Assembly: GCF_023266535.1 (NCBI RefSeq)
Contig: NZ_JAHFPY010000014.1
Span: forward strand, 1-40,336
Source of the DNA: Sphingomonas sp.
GTDB lineage: Bacteria > Pseudomonadota > Alphaproteobacteria > Sphingomonadales > Sphingomonadaceae
Length of the DNA stretch: 40,336 nt
Reading direction: 5' to 3'
A program made the translations under genes and the position numbers. Positions 8,171 to 15,325 of the stretch are shown here, piece after piece (the first letter of the stretch is position 1; each line of letters opens with the position of its first letter). The notes beneath the pieces were generated by a model. The model did no database searches. It saw only the letters and a program-made list of their open reading frames with translations, and was not told where the DNA came from.

Positions 8171-8278
8171 ATGCACAGTCATTCCACCAACCAGGACACG
8201 ATGGCCTGCGCCGTCGGTGCGCTGCTGTTCGCCAGCTTGTCGCTGGGCGCCGCGCTCTTTCCGCTGATCGCAGCTTAA
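8171..8278 (+). CDS. 35-residue predicted membrane peptide
   Basis: ATG at 8171, stop TAA at 8276-8278, with AAGGGAG about 9 nt upstream. The sequence begins MHSHSTNQDTMACAVGALLF and continues as a single hydrophobic helix ending FPLIAA. It sits 12 nt before the diiron protein gene, in the same orientation, and is the first gene after the operator region. Its short polar N-terminus and single span suggest a membrane micro-protein associated with this operon. It has no family that I recognise. Confidence 0.6.
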   Translation: MHSHSTNQDTMACAVGALLFASLSLGAALFPLIAA

Positions 8279-8290
8279 GGAGCCGGCACC

Positions 8291-9205
8291 ATGTTTCACG
8301 ACTTCAACTATCCGGCGGTGCTTGCCGCCTCGACCCGCGCCGCGTGGCAGATCGACGATGTCATCGGTCCGGACGCGAAGCTCGACTTTTCGCGCCCGTT
8401 CATGCCGGAGAATCTGGCGCGGACCAGCGGCCTTGCCATGTTACGCCCGGACGAGCGGCTGACGCTCAACCATATCCGCGCGCATGAATATCTGACGCTG
8501 TTCGGGCTGGTCGAGGAGTTCATCCTGCCGTTCGTGCTCGACCATGTCCGCGACGGCCTGCCCGGCGATGACAAGGTCGAGACCCAGGCGCTGCTCAACT
8601 TCGCCTCGGAAGAAGCCAAGCACATCCAGCTGTTCAAGCGCTTTCAGCAGGTCTTCAAGGAAGGCTTCGCCCAGAAGTGCGAGGTGATCGGCCCGCCGGA
8701 AGCGGTCGCCGAGTTCGTGCTGGGCCAAGACCCGCTCAGCGTGGCGCTGTTCATTCTGATGATCGAATGGATGACCCAGTCCCACTACGTCGACAGCGTC
8801 AAGGACGATAACGGGCTCGACCCGCTATTCACCGAGCTGCTGCGGAACCACTGGATCGAGGAGGCGCAGCACGCCAAGCTCGATACGCTGGTGGTCGAGG
8901 CGCTGGCCCGGGGCAAGAGCGAGGCCGAGCTGCACGCCGCGGTCGACGGCTTCCTCACCATCGTCGGCTTCTTCGACACCGGCTGCCGCCAGCAGGCCAA
9001 GTTCAACCTCGACGCGCTGGAGGCCATCCACGGTCCGAAGGCGAGCGAGGCCGACCGGCTCGAGCTACTCGCCCGCCAGCACCAGGCGCTGCGCTGGACC
9101 TATCTTGGCTCCGGCCTCGCCCACCGCGAGTTCCGCTCGACGCTGGGCGCGCTGTCCTTGAGCCAGTTGGCCAGGATCGACGAGCTCGCCACCAAATTCC
9201 AGTGA
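8291..9205 (+). CDS. AurF-like ferritin-fold diiron protein
   Basis: 304 residues, all-helical. Carboxylate/histidine motifs fit a diiron centre: VEEF (about 75-76), SEEAKH (107-111), IEW (158-160) and WIEEAQH (189-194). The pattern and length match the AurF (p-aminobenzoate N-oxygenase)-like diiron family. The substrate cannot be deduced. AAGGAG precedes the ATG at 8291. It is followed by the OsmC-like gene, whose start is 26 nt past its stop; the group looks like an oxidative or xenobiotic response operon under the divergent SARP-hydrolase regulator. Confidence 0.75.
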   Translation: MFHDFNYPAVLAASTRAAWQIDDVIGPDAKLDFSRPFMPENLARTSGLAMLRPDERLTLNHIRAHEYLTLFGLVEEFILPFVLDHVRDGLPGDDKVETQALLNFASEEAKHIQLFKRFQQVFKEGFAQKCEVIGPPEAVAEFVLGQDPLSVALFILMIEWMTQSHYVDSVKDDNGLDPLFTELLRNHWIEEAQHAKLDTLVVEALARGKSEAELHAAVDGFLTIVGFFDTGCRQQAKFNLDALEAIHGPKASEADRLELLARQHQALRWTYLGSGLAHREFRSTLGALSLSQLARIDELATKFQ

Positions 9206-9231
9206 AATTTCAACGCATAAGGAGCATCAAC

Positions 9232-9789
9232 ATGTTGAACCCCGTACAAAAGGCGATCGTCAACGACATCGACCTCGACAGGCTGACCCAATTGGTCGCG
9301 GACTCCGCGATCACACCGGCGCTCGGCTTTGAGGTGACCACCAAGTGGGACGGCCAGTTCCGCAGCGAGAGCCATGTCGGCCCGATCCGCTTCGGCAATG
9401 GCGACACGGTGATCCGCGACTTCGTCATCAAGGCCGACGAGCCGGAGGAAATCCTCGGCAGCAACCAGTCGCCCAATCCGCAGGAGCTGCTGATGGCGGC
9501 GCTCAACGCCTGCATGACCGTCGGCTATGTCGCCGGCGCGGCCAAGCGCGGCATCACGCTCAACAGCCTGGAGATCGTGACCAACGGCACGCTCGACCTG
9601 CGCGGCTTCTTCGCGCTGAGCGATGCGGTCCCGCCGGGCTATCCGAAGCTGGAGTATGTCGTGCGCATCTCCGGTGACGGCACGCGCGAACAGTTCGCCG
9701 AAATCCATGCCGAAGTGCAGGCGACCTCGCCCAATTACGACAACCTCGCCCGGGCAATCCGGATGGAAGCCAAGCTCGAGGTTCATTGA
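9232..9789 (+). CDS. OsmC-family protein, one-cysteine variant
   Basis: 185 residues from the ATG at 9232, chosen because AAGGAG lies 8 nt upstream; the frame is open back to 9202. The OsmC fold motif GSNQSPNPQELLMAALNACM is clear, with the conserved Cys94. The second cysteine of classical OsmC/Ohr peroxidases is absent: the equivalent segment reads ATSPNYDNL. It therefore probably does not work by the two-cysteine peroxidase cycle. It is the last gene of the 8171 operon. Confidence 0.85.
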   Translation: MLNPVQKAIVNDIDLDRLTQLVADSAITPALGFEVTTKWDGQFRSESHVGPIRFGNGDTVIRDFVIKADEPEEILGSNQSPNPQELLMAALNACMTVGYVAGAAKRGITLNSLEIVTNGTLDLRGFFALSDAVPPGYPKLEYVVRISGDGTREQFAEIHAEVQATSPNYDNLARAIRMEAKLEVH

Positions 9790-9842
9790 GTAAGGCGCGG
9801 GCCGCCTAGCCAAGCCCCCCAACCCCTAGCGGTCCGCTTGCC

Positions 9843-9874
9843 GGGACCGGTCTCAAGCCCCCGAGACCGGTCCC
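9843..9874 (+). terminator. Perfect 12-bp hairpin after the OsmC gene
   Basis: GGGACCGGTCTC (9843-9854) and GAGACCGGTCCC (9863-9874) with loop AAGCCCCC. It sits between convergent genes and could terminate both; only a short AAAC/TT follows. Confidence 0.65.
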
Positions 9875-9885
9875 AAACTTCATTC

Positions 9886-9957
9886 GGCGAAAGTGGTACT
9901 TTCGCCGAGGCAATCGGAATGGCTCCAGCGCGAAGCAAGTTCGCGCTTCGCCATGAG
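9886..9957 (+). repeat. Structured intergenic repeat, copy B (two hairpins)
   Basis: Hairpin 1 has a 9-bp stem, GGCGAAAGT (9886-9894) and ACTTTCGCC (9898-9906). Hairpin 2 runs from TGGC (9920-9923) through AGCGCGAA, loop GCAAG (9935-9939) and TTCGCGCT to GCCA (9950-9953), then TGAGTC. Compared with copy A (2321-2394) the framework bases are identical but the stem bases change on both sides in a compensating way. It ends just before the stop codon of the KdpD/E hybrid gene. Confidence 0.85.
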
Positions 9958-9964
9958 TCATCGG

Positions 9965-11314
9965 CTATTGAGCTGTCGCCAACCGGTAGCCGACTGCAGG
10001 CTCGTTCAGGATCAATGCGGGATGCGCGGGGTCGGCCTCGAGCTTCTGGCGCAAGGCGCGGACGGCGACGCGGAGATAGTCGGCCTGCTTCTCATGCGCC
10101 GGACCCCAGGCGGTGCGGAGCAGATGGGCGTGGCTGAGCACGCGCCCCGGATGCTTGGCGAGCTCGGCCAGCACGGCATATTCCTTGGGCGTCAAATGCA
10201 CTTCCTCGCCGCCCCGGCGTACCGCGCGGCGATAAAGGTCGATGGTGAGGTCACCGAATATGAGCGGCTTGTCGTCGGCCTCCGGACCGAGGTCGAGCAA
10301 ATTGGCAAGGTAGCGCTGCAGTTTGCCGGCTTCCGAACCGAGAGTGGAGAGGAGGCTCCTGTCGCCATCGCCGTTGCGCAACAGGGCGGACACCGCCGTT
10401 GCCATCGCCGAAAGATGCGGACCAAGGTCCTGGCCGATGGTCGACAGCAGGGCCGAGCGGGTGCGGTCGCGCTCGCGCACCGCGGCGAATTCGCGCGCCT
10501 CGCCTTCCAGCCGCGACCGCTCCAGCGCCAGCGCGACCTGGTCGAGCAGATTGTCGAGCAGCTCGAGCTCCAGCAACGGAACCGGGCGGGTGCCATCGTC
10601 GCGGGCCAGGCCGATGACGGCGATCACCGCGGCGTTGGATCGGATCGGATAGAAGACCCATTCGGTGGTGGCGGCGGCATCGGCGCCGCGCCCGACGGGA
10701 CGGCCGGACTCGATTGACCAGGCGGCAGCGGCAATGTCGGCTGGAGTCAGGATCAGCTGGCTGGGCTTGGCGGCGGCGATCTGCGGTTCGCCCTCGCCAG
10801 TCATCAGCACGGCGTTGCAATCGAACAGGCGGCCAAGTTCGCGGCAGGCGACCTCGCCCACCTGGGTTTCGCCCGAGGTCGACAGCAGTCGCCGGGCAAG
10901 GCCGGCGATGGTCGCGTTGCGCGAGGCGCTGGCCTTGGCAGCATGCGCGCTGGCCCGCATCCGCGCCGCCAGCTGGCTGGTGACCAGCGCGACCAGGAAC
11001 AGGAAGATTACGGTGGCGATGTCTTCCGGGCTGTTGATGTGGAAGGTGCGGTAAGGCTCGGTGAAAAAATAGTTGAAGGCGAGCGCCGAGGCAGTCGCCG
11101 CCAGTACGCCGGGCGCAAGGCCGTAGAAGCCGGCAGCGGCGAGGACCGCCGGCAGGTACAGGAGGTCGACCGCCGAATTGCCCCAGCGCGGGGCGATCAG
11201 CATCCCGGCCAGGGTCGAGGCCGCGACCATCGCCAGCGTTTCGGCATAGGGCCGGACGACGCCGATGGCGCCGGCCTGGCGGCGGCGGACGGGCAGGGGA
11301 AACGGGTCGGTCAT
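9965..11314 (-). CDS. Membrane-bound KdpD/KdpE hybrid transcriptional regulator
   Basis: 449 residues from the ATG at 11314; an upstream in-frame GTG at 11380 would give 471. Order: a KdpD-type DUF4118 membrane domain (about residues 25-115, including FNYFFTEPYRTFHI), a GAF-like domain (about 130-265), a degenerate dimerisation helix (RDRTRSALLSTIGQDLGPH) and a C-terminal KdpE-type winged helix (about 351-449: GDLTIDLYRRAVRRGGEEVH, WGPAHEKQADYLRV, GYRLA). The phosphoacceptor motif SHDLRTP of KdpD is replaced by GQDLGPH, so the histidine is lost. There is no ATPase domain, no receiver and no N-terminal KdpD/USP part. It is divergent from kup, so I infer a one-component, membrane-tethered potassium or turgor regulator. 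Confidence 0.88.
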   Translation of the reverse strand: MTDPFPLPVRRRQAGAIGVVRPYAETLAMVAASTLAGMLIAPRWGNSAVDLLYLPAVLAAAGFYGLAPGVLAATASALAFNYFFTEPYRTFHINSPEDIATVIFLFLVALVTSQLAARMRASAHAAKASASRNATIAGLARRLLSTSGETQVGEVACRELGRLFDCNAVLMTGEGEPQIAAAKPSQLILTPADIAAAAWSIESGRPVGRGADAAATTEWVFYPIRSNAAVIAVIGLARDDGTRPVPLLELELLDNLLDQVALALERSRLEGEAREFAAVRERDRTRSALLSTIGQDLGPHLSAMATAVSALLRNGDGDRSLLSTLGSEAGKLQRYLANLLDLGPEADDKPLIFGDLTIDLYRRAVRRGGEEVHLTPKEYAVLAELAKHPGRVLSHAHLLRTAWGPAHEKQADYLRVAVRALRQKLEADPAHPALILNEPAVGYRLATAQ

Positions 11315-11418
11315 GGCCGCCAAATGGGCCCCGGCGGCGCGTCCGTCGAGACTAACACATGGTTCATTCCCGAAAACCACATGGAATCTTTACACGCCAA
11401 GTCGCCACTTCGCGGGAC

Positions 11419-13338
11419 ATGACAAGCATCACCATGACGGCCGACGCCGTCCCCGAAGCCGACAACGCCGGCCACCATGGCACCAAGGACAAGCTGCCGA
11501 TCCTCATGCTCGGTGCGATCGGCGTGGTCTACGGCGACATCGGCACGTCGCCGCTTTATGCGATGAAGGAGAGCTTCATCGGCCCGCACCCGATGGAAGT
11601 CGACCCGCTGCACATCTTCGGCGTGCTGAGCCTAATCTTCTGGTCGCTGATGCTGATCGTCACGGTCAAATATGTCGTCGTTGCGATGCGCGCCGACAAC
11701 CGCGGGGAGGGCGGGTCGCTGGCGCTGCTGGCGCTGATCCAGCGCAGCCTGCCGGGCAGGAAATGGACCGCTTCACTGGTGACGATGGGCGTGCTCGCGA
11801 CCTGCCTGTTTTACGGCGACGCGATGATCACCCCGGCGATCTCGGTGCTGTCGGCGGTCGAGGGGTTGACGGTCGTCGAGGCCAGCCTTCAACCGCTGGT
11901 GATCCCGATCTCGATCGGCATCCTGGTCGGCCTGTTCCTGGTCCAGGCGCGCGGCACGGCCAAGGTTGGCGCGATCTTCGGACCGGTGGTGCTGGTCTAC
12001 TTCGCCGTGCTGGCCGTGCTCGGCGTACTCAATATCATGAACCACCTCGCGATCCTGGGTGCGTTAAGCCCGACCTGGGCGATCAAATTCTTCTTTTACA
12101 ATCCAAAGCTGGCGTTCCTCGCCATGGGATCGGTGTTCCTGGCGGTGACCGGCGCGGAAACGCTTTATGCCGACATGGGGCATTTCGGGCGGCGGGCGAT
12201 CGGCTGGTCGTGGCTCGGGCTGGTTTATCCGTGCCTGATGCTCAATTATCTGGGGCAGGGCGCGCTGCTGCTGAGCAATCCGGCGGCGGTCGAAAATCCC
12301 TTCTTCCTGATGGCGCCGGAGTGGGCGCGGCTGCCGCTGGTTGGAATCGCCACGCTGGCGACGATCATCGCCAGCCAGGCGGTCATTTCGGGCGCATTCT
12401 CGGTTACCCACCAGGCGGTCCAGCTGGGTTTCCTGCCGCGCCTGAAGACGCTGCACACCAGCGCCAAGGCGGCCGGGCAAATCTATATACCGGCAGTCAA
12501 CTGGACCTTGCTGGCGATGATCATCCTGCTGGTCATCGGCTTCCAGCAATCGACCAGCCTGGCCTCGGCCTATGGCATCGCAGTGACCGGCACGATGCTG
12601 ATCACCACGGTGATGCTCGGCTTCCTCGTGTTCCAGGTGTGGAACTGGAACCGGGTGCTGTCGGCGCTGATCATCGGCACCTTCGCGCTGGTCGACGGCA
12701 TCTATTTCGCGTCGAACATCACCAAAATCCCCGACGGCGGCTGGTTCCCGCTGGTGGTGGCGGCGGTGAGCTTTACCGTCCTCACCACCTGGGCAACGGG
12801 ACGGGCGTTGCTCCGCCGGGCGCTCGACGAAAGCTCGGTGCCGCTGGAAGTGTTCGTCAAGTCAGCCTCGTCGGCGTTCCGGGCGCGCGGCACATCGGTG
12901 TTCATGTCGTCATCGGCCGACGGCATCCCGGCAGCGCTGCTGCATAACCTCAAGCACAACCAGGTGGTGCACCAGCGGGTCATCATCCTTACCGTCAAGG
13001 TCGAGGGCGTGCCGCATATCGACACCGAAAACCGGATCGAGACCAGGGATGTCGGCAGCGGCTTCTACCGCGTCATCCTCCACTATGGCTTCATGGAGGA
13101 GGTCGACATTCCGGGCGACCTGATGCGGGTCAAGGATGCCGGCGGGCCGTTCGACATGATGACCACCAGCTTCTTCCTCGGCCGCCAGAAGCTGATCGCG
13201 TGCAAGGACAAGCCGGGCATGGCGCTGTGGCGCGAGCGGTTGTTCGGCTGGATGCTGAAGAGTAGCGAAAGCGCGATGGAATTCTTTCGCCTGCCGATCA
13301 ACCGGGTGATCGAACTGGGCAGCCAGGTGCGGATATGA
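11419..13338 (+). CDS. kup: Kup-type potassium transporter
   Basis: 639 residues from the ATG at 11419 (MTSITMTADA). The frame opens at 11359, but that start overlaps the divergent gene's region. The first membrane segment carries LGAIGVVYGDIGTSPLYA, the signature of the KUP/HAK family of proton-coupled potassium importers. About twelve transmembrane segments occupy residues 25-450, and a ~180-residue C-terminal cytoplasmic domain follows (VPHIDTENRIETRDVGSGFY). Length matches the family. It is divergent from the KdpD/E hybrid regulator and translationally coupled (ATGA overlap) to the next gene. Confidence 0.95.
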   Translation: MTSITMTADAVPEADNAGHHGTKDKLPILMLGAIGVVYGDIGTSPLYAMKESFIGPHPMEVDPLHIFGVLSLIFWSLMLIVTVKYVVVAMRADNRGEGGSLALLALIQRSLPGRKWTASLVTMGVLATCLFYGDAMITPAISVLSAVEGLTVVEASLQPLVIPISIGILVGLFLVQARGTAKVGAIFGPVVLVYFAVLAVLGVLNIMNHLAILGALSPTWAIKFFFYNPKLAFLAMGSVFLAVTGAETLYADMGHFGRRAIGWSWLGLVYPCLMLNYLGQGALLLSNPAAVENPFFLMAPEWARLPLVGIATLATIIASQAVISGAFSVTHQAVQLGFLPRLKTLHTSAKAAGQIYIPAVNWTLLAMIILLVIGFQQSTSLASAYGIAVTGTMLITTVMLGFLVFQVWNWNRVLSALIIGTFALVDGIYFASNITKIPDGGWFPLVVAAVSFTVLTTWATGRALLRRALDESSVPLEVFVKSASSAFRARGTSVFMSSSADGIPAALLHNLKHNQVVHQRVIILTVKVEGVPHIDTENRIETRDVGSGFYRVILHYGFMEEVDIPGDLMRVKDAGGPFDMMTTSFFLGRQKLIACKDKPGMALWRERLFGWMLKSSESAMEFFRLPINRVIELGSQVRI

Positions 13339-14087
13339 GCCTGCTGCTGCTGGCGGCCGCGGGGGCGGCAGCCGAAGCCCCGATCTGCCCCGACCGGCCG
13401 GGCAAGGCCAATGCGGTCTGCACGGTTCCGGCGGGCAAAATCCAGGTCGAGTTCGGCGCGCTCGACTGGACGCGCATGGATGAGGGCGGGCAACGAACCG
13501 ATGTGCTTTATGTTGGCTCGACGCTGCTGAAATATGGCCTGAGCGACCGGACGGATATTGAGCTGAACGTCTCGCCCTATGTGTGGGTGCGGAGCGAGGG
13601 CCAGTCCATCTCCGGCGCCGGCGATGTCGTGGTGCGCGTGAAGCAGCGGCTGACTGGGGACGACGCGCCGGTGCAGGTCGCGCTGATCCCGTTCATCAAG
13701 CTGCCGACCGCCAAGCACGGCATCGGCAACCGCAAGTGGGAGGGCGGGTTGGCGGCCACGGCCAGTTTCGACATCGGCGGCGGCGTCAGCGCGACGCTGG
13801 GTCCGGAGGTCGATGTGCTGGCCGACGGCGACGGGCGCGGCAGCCATGCCGCGATCGTCAATGTGCTGAGCCTGTCGGGAGCGATCGCGCCGCGGCTGAG
13901 CCTGTCCGGCGAGCTGTGGAGCAACTTTGAGCTCGACCCGGCCGGGACGGTCCGGCAGGCCTCGGCCGATGCGGCGCTGGCCTATGCGGTGAACGATCGG
14001 CTGCAGCTGGACGGCGGCGTCAATGTCGGGCTGACCAACGAAACCCCCGATCTCGAGCTCTACACGGGCGTTTCGCTGCGGTTCTAA
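13335..14087 (+). CDS. Predicted outer-membrane beta-barrel (transporter-like) protein
   Basis: 250 residues; the start overlaps the kup stop (ATGA). A short signal peptide (MSLLLLAAAGAAAEA) leads to alternating beta-strand pairs ending in an aromatic residue (LYTGVSLRF), as in outer-membrane barrels. The segment LIPFIKLPTAKHGIGNRKWEG resembles the PF13557 Phenol_MetA_deg/transporter-like family of uncharacterised barrels. Coupling to kup suggests a role in ion or osmotic traffic across the outer membrane, but that is inference from position. Confidence 0.7.
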   Translation: MSLLLLAAAGAAAEAPICPDRPGKANAVCTVPAGKIQVEFGALDWTRMDEGGQRTDVLYVGSTLLKYGLSDRTDIELNVSPYVWVRSEGQSISGAGDVVVRVKQRLTGDDAPVQVALIPFIKLPTAKHGIGNRKWEGGLAATASFDIGGGVSATLGPEVDVLADGDGRGSHAAIVNVLSLSGAIAPRLSLSGELWSNFELDPAGTVRQASADAALAYAVNDRLQLDGGVNVGLTNETPDLELYTGVSLRF

Positions 14088-14098
14088 ACGAGCATGTC

Positions 14099-14226
14099 GA
14101 CGTCACGGAATGAATCCGTGACGTCAGTCGGGGTCGGCGGCGCCGACCCCGCTGGCCGACCTTCGCCATCTCTGCGACGCTAGCTTCCAAATGCTGCGCA
14201 TTTGCTCGCTTGCGCTCGGTGGCTCA
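14099..14226 (+). repeat. Structured intergenic repeat, copy C (three hairpins)
   Basis: Hairpin 1: GACGTCACGGA (14099-14109), loop ATGAA, TCCGTGACGTC (14115-14125). Hairpin 2: GGGGTCGGC (14130-14138) and GCCGACCCC (14142-14150). A linker GGCCGACCTTCGCCATCTC follows. Hairpin 3: CAAATGC (14188-14194), TGC, GCATTTG (14198-14204), flanked by AGCTTC and CTCGCT, with tail GCGCTCGGTGGCTCA. The last bases form the stop codon of the minus-strand gene ending at 14224. Together with 11 nt it fills the gap between two convergent genes. Copies D and E share the linker, flanks and tail. Confidence 0.85.
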
Positions 14227-15198
14227 GGGATGAACCTCCCGGATTTTGATCGTATCGGCGGACTCACAGACCCGCAGGCCGCAGCCGAACCAGATGCTGC
14301 CATTGCCCTTGAGCTTGCCGCCGTCGCGGGACTGGAGCTGGTCGGAATAGGTGCCGATGAGGGCGTCCGTCACCTTGGACGTGAAGATGCGGTCGTAGTT
14401 GCGCTCGACGTCGGCGCGGGTGCGGTAGGTGCGGTTCTCGCCGCCGAAACTGACGCGGAGCGGCAGGCCGACCATGCCCAGGACAGCGTTCCGATCGCCG
14501 CCGCCGAACTTGTCCTGCAGCCGCGACAGAAAGGTGCCGAACGTGTCGCCGATTTCGTCGCGGCTGACCACGGAGACGGGCGACAGGGATTCAAGATTCT
14601 GTTGCCGGACGCGCGAGCCGGTGACGACGATGTTGCCGGCATCGGATGCCCGCTCTTCGGGCTCGGCGGGAGGCGGGGGCGGAGGCGCCGGGGGCGGCGG
14701 CGCAGCACGCATCACGACCGGCGCCGGGGCGGCGACCTGGGCCTTTTCCTCGCGCATGCCGGCGATGTAGCCGACGACTGCGGGTGCGGGGGCCGCGACC
14801 GCTGGGCTGGGAGGCGCAAGCTGTGCGGGCGCGGCGATCAGACCCGGTGCTGCCTGGGGCGCCTCTTCGACAGCGTTGTCCGCCACGGCGTCGAAGGCCG
14901 GTTCGTTGCGGACTTCGGGGAGGGGGCCTGCCGGGGCGACCTCCGCCTGCCGGTCGCCGATCACAACCTGCGCGACGGGGATGGAGACGATGGCGATCAG
15001 CGTGGCGGTGACCAGCCCGCCGGTGGCGGCGCGATGGGTCGAAACCCATTTGGCCAGGGAAAAGGCCGGACGCGGGGGAGGTGCGGGTCCGAGGCCGTCG
15101 AACTTTCGCATCGCGACGTCGATCGCCGCCCGGCGCGCGGCCGGATTGGGCGGCGGCGGGACCGGCAGCGAAAGCCTATCGTCGCCTTCCTGTCCCAC
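14224..15198 (-). CDS. Single-span membrane protein with TonB-box-like motif (candidate anti-sigma partner)
   Basis: 324 residues, GTG start with AAGGAA about 8 nt upstream. The N-terminal ~58 residues are cytoplasmic-looking and include NPAARRAAIDVAMRKFDGLG, a pattern I associate with proteins encoded beside VWA/ECF pairs. One transmembrane helix (about 61-80) follows, then a long Pro/Ala-rich periplasmic stretch (85-180). The motif NIVVTGSRVRQQNLESLSPV (189-208) resembles a TonB box plus plug start of TonB-dependent receptors. A C-terminal domain (about 215-324) ends with GSIWFGCGL and has a cysteine pair. It lies downstream of the sigma and VWA genes on the same strand. The anti-sigma role is inferred from topology and context only. 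Confidence 0.7.
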   Translation of the reverse strand: MGQEGDDRLSLPVPPPPNPAARRAAIDVAMRKFDGLGPAPPPRPAFSLAKWVSTHRAATGGLVTATLIAIVSIPVAQVVIGDRQAEVAPAGPLPEVRNEPAFDAVADNAVEEAPQAAPGLIAAPAQLAPPSPAVAAPAPAVVGYIAGMREEKAQVAAPAPVVMRAAPPPPAPPPPPPAEPEERASDAGNIVVTGSRVRQQNLESLSPVSVVSRDEIGDTFGTFLSRLQDKFGGGDRNAVLGMVGLPLRVSFGGENRTYRTRADVERNYDRIFTSKVTDALIGTYSDQLQSRDGGKLKGNGSIWFGCGLRVCESADTIKIREVHP

Positions 15199-15272
15199 TC
15201 AGCGCGTTCCTTCGTAAAGCCGCATGTGCAAGGTCATAGCGGTAAAGCTGAAACTGGTAAGCATTTTTGGGC

Positions 15273-15317
15273 GGCCGCCGGCACCGTGTGGCCTGGGATT
15301 ATTTGGTACCGGCGGCC
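15273..15317 (-). other. Intercistronic hairpin between the VWA gene and its downstream gene
   Basis: GGCCGCCGGCACC (15273-15285) pairs with GGTACCGGCGGCC (15305-15317) except for one mismatch, leaving a 19-nt loop. It lies in the 127-bp gap downstream of the VWA stop. There is no T-run on either side. It could protect the VWA mRNA or attenuate expression of the downstream gene. Confidence 0.55.
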
Positions 15318-15325
15318 ATAAGCTC

